Origin: Acanthococcus lagerstroemiae
Lineage: Eukaryota; Arthropoda; Insecta; Hemiptera; Eriococcidae
Direction of reading: 5' to 3'
DNA length: 64,000 bases
NCBI GenBank assembly: GCA_031841125.1
Contig: CM063109.1
Location: 4,068,321 to 4,132,320, forward strand
Below, one piece after another: positions 55,291 through 64,000 of the stretch. How positions within the stretch are numbered: the first letter of the stretch is position 1; every line of letters starts with the position of its first letter. The position numbers were made by a program, and so were the translations under genes. Below the pieces are notes generated by a model. That model searched no databases and had not been told where the DNA came from. It saw nothing but the letters and a program-made list of their open reading frames with translations.

Positions 55291-55852
55291 AAGCATTTTC
55301 AGTTTACATTTTTCTCTCTAAAGCCCCATCCACACGATGGGCGAATGTATCCGAACATTCGCATTCGCAGACGTTCGCCGAGTCGTGTGGATGAGAAACA
55401 CTCGTCTACATTCGGCGAACGTTCGCGTTCGCCCAAGTTCGCTCAAGGAGCGGTATTCCTTGCACGAGTCAAAGACATTCCGAACTAGGACGAATTTACG
55501 AACGTCGATTTTGGGAAACATATTTTTCTCGTCCACACGATGGGCGAATGGATTCAGCGAACATTCTTTCAACTTTGTATTGAAACAGAAATTGAACTTT
55601 TCTCTTTGAAAGAAGCAGAAGCTAAGTTCAAACTTTAAACAAAATCACATCTCTCTATGTATTAAAAACTAAAACTCCTCCCCCCCCCACCTCCTAGAAA
55701 AAAAAACTCCAAGAAGCCTGATATCTAAATCCCGGCCTTCGTCCCTACCACCTCCTCCCTTAAAGATCTCAAAGTTTTAACACATAACTGACATAATAAG
55801 ACATAAAAAGACATATAATGACATAATTACTCATAATTTCTAAGATCTCAAA

Positions 55853-56215
55853 TCGCTGCGGGTTGCCCAGGTGCGCGAGAGGCTGGTTGCGGTGGTCTGA
55901 AGGGGAAGGGCGGCCATGGTGGCGGGAGCTCCTGAGTGGAAGACCAGGGGATCTTCGAAGGAGTTGGGACGAGATGGCCGCAGAGAAGGAGCAGTGGAAG
56001 GGGAAGGCTGTAGCGAGGGATTACGGCCGCAATTGGGGAGGGCGTAGTGATGGATAAGAAGCACAAAACAAACCTCAACTCAGGAACAAAAGTTCTAGAC
56101 CAAACTCTAAGGACTGCAGTGGTCGGACGAGGCGCGAAGCGAGTGACGGCGGGGGTTGGGCGGCAAAGCGGCCAGGGGGAGAAGCTCCCTAGTAGGCATT
56201 ATAATCGGCTGTATG
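55853..56215. other. GC-rich island, possibly a LINE remnant
   Basis: This block stands out from AT-rich flanks. The plus frame 55863-56057 reads RSWDEMAAEKEQWKGKAVAR, which loosely resembles the W/D/K-rich end of some LINE proteins. I cannot confirm this. The block 56125-56190 is G-rich without a clear frame. Confidence 0.3.
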
Positions 56216-56362
56216 CATACTTTTGTTATTGGTATTTGTGAGGCTTAGGCCTGATGCTATAAATGCATGGCGTTTATTGCAACAAAGGAGAGGCCCATGG
56301 CAAAAGGCCTTATAATTTCTTATTAGTTGTGAGACCTGTATTGGGACATAACAGTCATCCAC

Positions 56363-56774
56363 TAGTGATGAGTGATGTTAAACGGAGCTCCGATCTTCGG
56401 AGAAAACTCCGGAGATTTGGGGTAAATTACACCTTCGGAGAAAAATAAGGAACTCCGGAGCTCGAATGATACTTTTTCTGCTGATTGCTTAATGCTTAAT
56501 GACTTCGTCCTATTGGGCAAGAATACAGAGGAATACAGTCAATACACTGTTACTAACCTTAATATTACAGTATTCGCCAGTTATTTTAATTAACTTTTCA
56601 ATTGAAAATATACCAGTTTATCGAAGTTTAAGCCTGTAAACTCTGTATGTTACAATGTTTTAAAAATTAATAGTAAAAATTTCTCCGAGCTCCGGAGAAA
56701 CTCCGGAGGTTCTCAAAAAGTCACGGAGATAAAAAGCTCCGGAAATGAAAATCGCCGCTCCTTCAACATCACTA
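56363..56774. mobile_element. hAT-like MITE, 412 bp
   Basis: The left end is TAGTGATGAGTGATGTTAAA and the right end (reverse complement) is TAGTGATGTTGAAGGAGCGG; the left end appears to have a 7-base internal duplication. Flanks TCATCCAC and TCGTCTAC match in 6 of 8 positions, an aged 8-bp duplication typical of hAT. CTCCGGAG-type palindromes are repeated in both arms (GGAGCTCCG, CTCCGGAGA). Confidence 0.7.
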
Positions 56775-57829
56775 TCGTCTACCCTGCAAACTACTTGGTT
56801 TTATGGATAAAGTGTTTCTTTCTGTTTGTCTCATTTACCTGGTCCAAATAAAACAAGCAGGTGGATATTTCCAAAGTTCTAAATTAAGGATATTTGCTAA
56901 TAAATTCAAGATCATTCTCTCTTAAGCTTAAATCAGCACTTAGCACAGTAGATTTGCGTAAGTCCACTTGAAACTTTCTGGGAGAAATGACGCTCAGACG
57001 AAGAAACAAGATGAATTTCAGAGGCCTGAATTTGAAAACCCGTTACCGACGCCTTGGCTGTTATGATCAGTACCTGACTGACAGAAATGGACTTTTGATC
57101 AATGTGATGCATGGTCCCTTATTCAAGTCGGATAAGCACCTACAACATAAATAGTGCTAGTAACAGTTTTTATTGATAATTATGGTTGGTAGTATCTGAT
57201 CACACAGCTTGTAAGTGAATGTTGGCAGCGCTGGTCCTACTGGAAATCTGTCCAAAAGATCCACGACTAAAGACCAAAAATTAAGGGACAAGGTTCAGTG
57301 TTGGCTGCACTGACTTGCATTTATCCCAATGCAATCCCATAGTTGCAAACTTATTCATTCATCTTTTTAATGACGTCCATTTTCCCAAAATGCAGCATAA
57401 AACTTCACAGAAAATAATGTTTTAAGAAAAATCATAAGGAAAGACAGCCAAGTCGATGGACATTTCACCATAGTTGACCAATTTTTTACCAGTTGAATTT
57501 GAGTGGAATTTTTCTTCGAGAGCTAGGGAAGGAACTAACTAATACCTCAGCCCAAAATTTCATTAGTAGTATTTATACTCGTACTTAAGAGACTGAAATA
57601 TCAACATTTCAAGGAATGACTAATCGATATCAAATTTTGCTTTGATACCACACTACTAGAGCCTGTGTTCGTTTAGTTCGCCTAAATTCGCCGAATACGC
57701 AAGGGATGCTAGTAAACGAATCGTGAGTCACTACAGATGTTCATCAATACCGAACGTTCAGGGTAGTTCGGCATTCGTCTACATTCGCGAACTTCGCGCA
57801 TCGAGTGGATGGGCCTCAAGAGAGGCAAC

Positions 57830-58235
57830 CATCCCTATTGTTCTCCTCGTGTATCCGCGCCTGCAGTTAACAATGGAAATAGAACAAATGTTCGAGCATT
57901 TGTGACAAATGAGTTTTTATTCCAAAAAGCAGCATCATAGTTTTCAATTTATTTTTTACTTTCAGATTTTAAACAAATTTAGGTATAAATCTGAAAATTT
58001 TAGACAGCTGACAGAGAAGAGGAGTTACATTTCCTTTCTATGTTCAAGATATGTCTGTCAAATTAATTGCATAAATTCATTAGGTGAAATGGTTTTTCTC
58101 TGGAAATCGAAGGCGTGCTGCAACTTTATATCGTCTAGTCAAAAACTACCCCTGATTCGAGACTGTCTTAGAACGCCTTCAAACACGTTCACATTCTGTT
58201 CAAATGCATCAAAATTTTTCTCATTCCCCTAGGAT
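57830..58235. other. AT-rich DNA without recognisable genes
   Basis: The plus frame 57909-58232 (107 codons) is unrecognised and of ordinary AT-rich composition. Confidence 0.4.
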
Positions 58236-58239
58236 TTAT

Positions 58240-58420
58240 TACAGTTAATTTAAAGTATATTAAAACTAGTAAAGACTCATAAAACTTTTACTTAAGACTC
58301 GCTTCAAACATAATTAAAATTTCTCACAACTCATTTAAATTTTGTGAAGTTCATTCAAGTTCATTGTTCTACAGGACTTATTTGGACTCGTTTAGGACTT
58401 TTCAAGACTTTGTGATGAGA
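58240..58420 (+). repeat. degenerate ~10-bp repeat tract 7
   Basis: ACTAGTAAAGACTCATAAAACT and TTTTCAAGACTTTG-type words occur in plus orientation. Confidence 0.4.
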
Positions 58421-58493
58421 ATAGGGGAAGAGGGGTTAGTAAGATAAACCTAATTATTTCTCCGCATTGGCTTTCTAAAAGACATTTATTATA

Positions 58494-58569
58494 CAAGGGG
58501 GTCCAAAAGTTAGTTCACAATGTGAATGAACTTTCCTTAGAAATTGTGAAATAACTTTTGGACCCCCTG
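58494..58569. mobile_element. 76-bp hairpin MITE (mariner-like ends)
   Basis: CAAGGGGGTCCAAAAGTTAG at the left is mirrored by AACTTTTGGACCCCCTG at the right, with one mismatch in the outer 18 positions, and the arms extend through TTCACAAT/ATTGTGAAAT. TA precedes the left end, while TTA follows the right. The size and ends suggest a minimal Tc1/mariner-type MITE. Confidence 0.7.
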
Positions 58570-58692
58570 TTATTGTAATTGTTTTCTCAATTAAAAAATT
58601 TTTTCGTAGCTGGACTCGCGAATCGCCAGTTTTTCATTCTTGTTCCTCAGTTACCCCTTCCTCCTCCTTCAGAAACATCTCTTTCCTAATTT

Positions 58693-58896
58693 TACTCTCA
58701 ACCCGAGCCCTGGAATCCACTCTTTCGAGCATTACATCAGACACGTCGGGGAGGCTGTTAGGACTGTCTTAGCCCTCTTCTCTGCTTGCCGAAAAACCGG
58801 CCTAGGTCGAAATATAGCGAGTTGCTACGTGGGCTCGAACCCGGAACCTCCGGATTCCGAGACCAGCGTGCTATTCACTCGGCCAATCAGACCCCT
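58693..58896 (-). mobile_element. tRNA-derived SINE, copy 3
   Basis: On the minus strand: a TGGCCGAGTGAATAGCACGC A-box region, a GGGTTCGAGCCC B-box region and a GGGTTGAGAGT end. A few substitutions relative to copy 2 include one in the A box (GTGAATAG for GTGGATAG). Confidence 0.85.
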
Positions 58897-58904
58897 CTAC
58901 CTAG

Positions 58905-59625
58905 TTATAAACGATTCAAACTCCCTTACGATTTATTGTGTTACAGTTCGGACTCATTCAAACTTTCAAAACTCATCTGGACTCTGTTTGGATACCTCAA
59001 GATACATTCAGAATACGTTCTCACTCATCAAGACCCATTCAGACTTTCTAAAAACTCATTTCAAAGTCCCTTCGTGACACATTCAAAATCTGTCTGAAGC
59101 TGTCAAAATTTATCTAGACTCCCTACGGGCGCTTCAGGTGGGCTCTCCAAGACTCATTTTGACTATACTCCATCCGAATCTATTAACTTCATTCAGAATT
59201 CTGATAAGACCCATTAACAAGTTTGCGCCCGGGGGGTGAATAAGATAGACAATTCAGTCAAAGGGTAAAATATCTTTTAGGGATAATTTGGAAAAAATAG
59301 GAGTACTAGCTGACAAAATTAGGACTTCTTTCTCTCGCGAATATTTACAATTTTGACCAGCGGAAGGCAAAATCGGACCCTCAGTTTGTAAGACTGGCAT
59401 TTTATTGATGTACAATTTATAGCCCCCCCCCTTCCTCTAAAAAAGTCGCTTTGGTACGTGTTCGCTCGTTAAGCTTCACTGAGGACTCATGAAGACTCAT
59501 TTTACACCTTCAGGACTGGTGAAATCTCATTCATGCGCTTAATCCAAACTGGTTAAGACTCATTCGGTCTTCTGAAGAACTCTGAAACTCCTTTCAAGAA
59601 TGTTCTAAAACACATTTTTATAAGA
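58905..59625 (+). repeat. degenerate ~10-bp repeat tract 8 (two patches)
   Basis: 58905-59220 and 59470-59620 carry TTCAGACTTTCTAAAAACTC, GGACTCATGAAGACTCATTT and GGTTAAGACTCATTC words in plus orientation. They are separated by about 250 bases of ordinary sequence with a C9 run near 59422. Confidence 0.5.
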
Positions 59626-59629
59626 CTAG

Positions 59630-60060
59630 AATGAAAATGTAGATATGAAATGCTAATCATCGAGTATGAATTGAGGACAATAGAAGAGAATTTTCGACCA
59701 CCACTGACGAGGACCAGTATCTGTAAATTCCTCAATCCCGGATCTCACCATTTGAGTTTACTTTATGGTTGGAAAACTCACAGATAGGCCCAATCATATT
59801 CATCGTCTCGGAACTCCTACCTAGCTAAGTCATTCGTATTATTTACAACTCCGGACGCTATCTACCTTCAGCACGGAATCTACATAAGCGATCTAACTAC
59901 GGTACAAGCAGGACGGTAACACGACCAGGAAACAGCGTAAGGACTAAATCGCTGATTCGAATAGAGTCGGAAAAATAGGTGCCAGGATAGTAAGATCAAC
60001 AGAGAGTATTCGTGTAATGAACGGATGCAAAAAAAAAAGAAGGCGAAAAATAGAAGAAAA
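59630..60060. other. unassigned mixed-composition DNA
   Basis: No gene is supported. A donor-like GTGAGTTT on the minus strand near 59771 follows an open stretch, but no acceptor is visible. Confidence 0.35.
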
Positions 60061-60070
60061 CGATACATAC

Positions 60071-60117
60071 AGAAGAGGAGATCTTCATAACTCTGATCGA
60101 CTTCGTCACATCGCTTA
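60071..60117 (-). CDS. candidate 47-nt internal exon of an unidentified host gene
   Basis: On the minus strand a good acceptor (CTTTTCATTTTGCAG) precedes 47 bases that end at GTATGTATCG, an acceptable donor. In one frame the exon reads KRCDEVDQSYEDLLF; the other two are a stop-containing frame and a less protein-like one. The length is not a multiple of three, so it would have to be constitutive or shift the frame. Splice sites and local composition are the only evidence, and the host protein is not recognised. Confidence 0.3.
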
Positions 60118-60559
60118 CTGCAAAATGAAAAGCTCGAATAAGCATCATTATGTTATCAATTGGCTGGTCGTTTTATGATCTAAGCAGTATGGCATGTGAT
60201 CGTCTATCTCTTTCCCTCACATCCGACTGTTAATTTCCAAAATTATCGGCTAATGAAACTAATTAAATAACATCAAAAATGTGGTCTATATAATGAAGAC
60301 GTTGGTAGGAAATGTGATTTGACGTCGAAATGGAGATGGACATTGAAGGAGATTAACGGCAGGAAGGCATCTATTTCCGGAAGCTGATTAATGACACACA
60401 AAACGTAATTTTACCAACGTAATCGTCCATAGTTACGTATTATCAGTGCACCTATTCAGCCTTTCTAACGAAAGCGAGAAAAAAAATCAACGATACTCGA
60501 CTAAACGGTAAAATCTGAATTTGAAGCGAGTTGTCAGTATAAGAATAAAACGAAATTAC

Positions 60560-60682
60560 CTCCTCTTCTTTTATTGGTATTCGCTGCCATAGGTCCAATG
60601 AGTCATGCAGTCCGGCCAAAGGCATCACTTTTGGCGGCTTATTTAAAACCTCGTTGCATTTAAACAAAAGAGTACAGAACAT
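60560..60682 (-). CDS. weak exon candidate upstream of the 60071 exon
   Basis: The minus-strand frame from ATG 60682 reads into PPKVMPLAGLHDSLDLWQRI and then three Glu codons that end at GAG|GTAATT, a fair donor. GC at third positions is higher than in the flanks. It could be a first exon, or an internal exon with a weak acceptor. Its phase does not join directly to the 60071 exon, so at least one more exon would be needed. Confidence 0.2.
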
Positions 60683-60689
60683 CGACTAA

Positions 60690-63600
60690 ATCACAAGTTC
60701 AAAAGCAACAGGATTACTTCAACAACTACCGATTGCCACGATACTTGTTAGCTGATAGCGTACCGCTAGAATTTTCAAGCATGCGCGTTCTTCGCGAAAT
60801 TTTCAGCCACAAGAATGGCACAGGCACAAGGGCACAATTATAGAACGAAAAACTTCAACACGAGTATTTCGAAATACAACGCGAAAACGAGAGCAGATCA
60901 AATTCTTAATTTCATTAATTCGAAACGACCGCGACAAAACGCACTGAATATTGGCAGCAGGAACTGGAATTCTGTGTACGAGATTCCCTTATCGAGAATC
61001 AGAATTCTTGTCATAGTAATGTTGTTTACATTGTTGTAACGCTATCTATGTTCAGGTATTATTAACAGTTAGCAGTTAGCACTGACATCGAATGAGAGTT
61101 CCTAGATTACAACTTATAACCATTAATTTTACGATCACTTTTTTGTTTCTGTCGATAGCGCTTCTGCCGGACATTTCTATAACTACGAAATAAGCAATGA
61201 AGAATGAAGCATTAAGAAAAAATACAAACCGCATTGTGCGTGAAAAATAATTTAGAATCAATAATTACTGTAGTGGTATTATTTTTCTAATTTCTAATTT
61301 TCATATACAAATTAAGACTATCATGTTCATAACATAACGGGATTAATTTTACCGAGTCTTTCGCTGCTTGTTGCTTAACCGAAGCTACTTTGATTTTCTT
61401 TTTTTTTTCCCTCCCTCCACTAAGAATGAAAAAATCTGTTTTTTGTTGTTGTTTTTTTCAATTTTGCTGTTTTGTTTGTTTTAACGTTTTAAGCTTATTT
61501 CTTAAAGGCGAAAAACAGTACTTTCTTTAACAATAAAAAAATTATACATAAAACAGGGGAGGGCAAGATTATGAATTCAGTGATTAAGATCCTAATTTGC
61601 TTACAAATTTGAAAAAGATCATGGATTCAGATTCAAGGATTATTTAAAAATGAAGATCTTAAATCATAGAAAAGATTATTACCGTGTGATTTATTTTTAA
61701 TATTTTCAATAATTCAACTAGGATTTTGCTCGACTTTTGTAGTTTTGTGTTTTTTAGAAATAGAAAAAATTACGATTATTAGATCACAATCTTCGCAATC
61801 TCATTTCTGGCTTAAAACAAGACTGGTGTTTATTCTGTTTATTCATTCATTCATTCATTCTTTTTTTTACTTTTTTTTCCCCCCTCAATTAAAAAAAGAG
61901 TTTCTTAACATTTTACAGTTTGTTTTTCCGTTAAATATATTTTTGATGTAGGTATTTGAAAAAACACACATGTTTAACTTATTTTTTTTTTTTTTTTTTG
62001 GGGGGGGGGGGGGGTTTAATTGTAGCTCCTCAAGCAGTTGAAAAGAAAAGGCCAACAGTTTTTTATTTTTATAATTTATTTGAACTGTTTTAAAAAAATT
62101 AAAATTCTTCTGATTTTATTGACTTTTTTTTTTCGATATTAACTGAATAAATATTCTTGACTCTTATCCAATATTTTAAATAATACATATAAAGATGAGA
62201 TACTCAGAACGCTGTTTTTTTAATATATTTCCACATTTGTTACAACAATTTTTTTGTTAGTTATTAACATCTTGAGCGAAGAAAAAAGTCTCAATTTTTA
62301 ATTTAGGTAATTTATTTCAATTTTTCTAAATCCAATTTTCATATTTTCTGATTTTCTTAATATTACCTATCATATGTTTTCTTTTTATACTATCGATATT
62401 ATCCCAATATCTTTGATATTTTCAAATACCTATCAAATAAGATACAGGCTTGAAAAATAAATTTAAAAAAAAAAATACAAGCAAATATATTTGAAGACAA
62501 AAAACATTTTTTTGTTTTACACAATAGGTCATTTCTCCATATTAGGTTGATTGTTTTCTGATCTGTTTTACGCATGTTGTTTCAAACATCCAGCCCTGGG
62601 CATGCGAATGGTACTTTTCCTATAACAATGAGGCAGCTCCTTAAGATACAACCTTTAGAAAAATGAAGAAAAAAAATATACGAATCTGTCAGTAATTTGT
62701 TATTAATTATGCTATATCTGGTGGAACATCTGAGGTATATGTTCATAAATGATTAGCAAAATTGCACAAAGAAAAAATACTCGAAGTTCAGACATGTTCT
62801 ATGTGACAAGATGAACGTTTGCTTTTTCGAATCGTACAGTATATATCTATATCCGAAAATTTTGAATCAATCACTCAGCAAATTAATTAGGAGGAGTCTC
62901 TCTGCCTTCTTCCAGTCACTACACCTATGTTCATTTTTGGAATTTCGATAAAATTTCTAAATAATCTCAATTTTTAACTTGATATTCAATGTTGTCAGCA
63001 TGTAAGTTATTATTTATTGACTTTTTTCAGTAACGATGAGATGATGAGAATGGGATGAAACCCTTTTGGCACGAGAAGTCTTGGCAGCGAGAAGGATTGC
63101 ATGTCATTTTAGGGGTGTATTATCACTTAGTCCTGTTATTCAGCTTCCAGTTATTAGTTAAGTATCAAACTAGTCAGAACTCAATAATCAGTGAACAGTA
63201 AAAGAACAGTAACTATAAGTATTTAGCTATCCCTAAATTCTTAATAGTGTTACGTCGAATATTCCATTATGCCTCGTGCTGTATGACATACGACTCATCA
63301 TGAAATCAAAATTTGAGTAATAGAAAACTATAAGTAGTTCAATTCTTAAACCGTCTGAATTCCAAGATTTGTCTCTATAGACAACCCCCCCCCACACACA
63401 CACACATATATATAAACAATGTATCTTTTTAACAAACAATATGGAGCTAAGACAAAAAAAGAATTCGAATTTCAGACCTGAAGAGATGGTCATATCTGGC
63501 TTTTTGGCCAATTCGAGAAATATTAATTTAAAAAGTCTGGTACCGAGTACCCATGACCTGCATTTCAGTAGAGAACGACAATTTCTAGTGATGTTATGTG

Positions 63601-64000
63601 GTGAAAGATAAGCAAATGGGGTTGTTTCACGTTGAAATGCGAAGAATGGGTACGTTATTCTTGTCAAAACTCAAAAAGTACTTTAAATTTATTTAGTTTG
63701 TAAGTTGAATCACTCCAGCTCTCAACACCTTAATTCGCAACACTTGAAAACGATCATTCAAATAAAAGTATTATGCATACTTAATGCAAATATGAGACCT
63801 TTCTAAGAACGGAAAAGACAGAAAATAACGTAGCACCAAAATCAAACGACGCAGCTGGATCAAATGAGGGGAACGCGTACCACAAGCCACTCGCCCTTCT
63901 TTTGAAAAAAACAAAAACAAAAAAAAACAAAAAAAAAACAAAAAAAAAACACGAAAGTTTTAACTTTTAAACGAATGTTTTTTTTTTGTTCTTTTTTTTA
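60690..64000. other. very AT-rich DNA with homopolymers, no recognisable genes
   Basis: Includes an ATTC microsatellite (about 61842-61861), T18 followed directly by G15 (61982-62014), a C9-CA-TA simple run (63385-63415) and A-rich sequence at 63901-63950. The minus frame 63667-63233 (144 codons) runs through the simple repeat and is not credible. Confidence 0.5.

Larger units (their letters stand above)
55314..57824. mobile_element. putative 2.5-kb TIR element
   Basis: The left end CTCTCTAAAGCCCCATCCAC and the right end (reverse complement CTCTCTTGAGGCCCATCCAC) match in 17 of 20 positions. Similarity continues into GATG-GCGAA words and TTCGC/GCGAA-rich subterminal sequence on both sides. 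A direct repeat of the left end, CCACACGATGGGCGAATG, recurs at 55533-55550. The interior has no transposase frame and holds a hAT-like MITE. A target duplication is not clear, so the outer limits are tentative; two separate short elements are an alternative. Confidence 0.45.

Noticed and set aside
34790..59625. CRISPR-like array for the regularly spaced short repeats
   Set aside because: Units are ~10 bp, degenerate and without distinct spacers, in an evidently eukaryotic genome.
59771..59825. Minus-strand stretch reading EFRDDEYDWAYL before a GTGAGT donor
   Set aside because: No pyrimidine-rich acceptor upstream.
61982..62014. T18-G15 run as a telomere-like or quadruplex element
   Set aside because: A single homopolymer pair without repeat units; most simply a homopolymer junction.

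Overview
This is an AT-rich, intron- or intergenic-like stretch of an animal nuclear genome, most likely an arthropod and probably an insect. The evidence is the mix of transposon families: a Ty3/gypsy LTR element, R1-like and Jockey/CR1-like LINEs, mariner, CACTA/EnSpm, pogo/Tigger-like and hAT-like MITEs, and a tRNA-derived SINE, together with many microsatellites and poly-C/poly-G runs. I could not name the species, and no complete host protein-coding gene is visible. A few short exon-like segments on the minus strand (best: 7021-7071, with a textbook acceptor and donor) suggest that at least part of the window is intronic to a minus-strand host gene; this is inference.

Layout. 1-8 kb: mostly single-copy AT-rich DNA, with a GC-richer, possibly promoter-like block at 1.5-2.7 kb and the best exon candidate at 7.0 kb. 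8.2-9.8 kb: decayed R1-like LINE. 11.5-13.7 kb: one arm of a long dispersed repeat, with a second, inverted copy at 25.7-26.5 kb, followed by a SINE. 14.9-17.5 kb: nested pile in which a minus-strand LINE is broken up by a SINE, a CAGGGTGTCT-type MITE and an internally deleted mariner. 17.8-25.6 kb: a 5'-truncated Jockey/CR1-like LINE cut in two by a very young Ty3/gypsy element (18272-23396). 26.5-39 kb: largely featureless, with a LINE tail at 32.1-32.5 kb and the first tracts of a degenerate roughly 10-bp repeat. 39.3-46.8 kb: a decayed CTGT/CTGC-rich simple-sequence region invaded by nested pogo-like MITEs, two R1-like LINE tails and a 3.9-kb CACTA element that itself carries a MITE. 47-60 kb: more ~10-bp-repeat tracts, another pogo-like MITE, a putative 2.5-kb TIR element containing a hAT-like MITE, a small perfect-ended hairpin MITE and a SINE. 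60-64 kb: two weak exon candidates, then very AT-rich sequence with long homopolymers.

The most informative object is the LTR element. Its two 290-bp LTRs look identical and it is flanked by the 4-bp duplication TATG. It has an intact pol frame, an A-AAA-AAC slippery site just before the gag stop, and a purine tract before the 3' LTR. It has no tRNA-type primer site: the 13 bases directly after the 5' LTR are an exact reverse complement of 13 bases inside the LTR. That is the arrangement expected for Tf1-type self-primed reverse transcription. One extra base in an A-run breaks gag in the middle of its zinc knuckle. The second striking pattern is the ~10-bp 'AAGACTCGTT'-like repeat, which recurs over about 25 kb and always in the same orientation.
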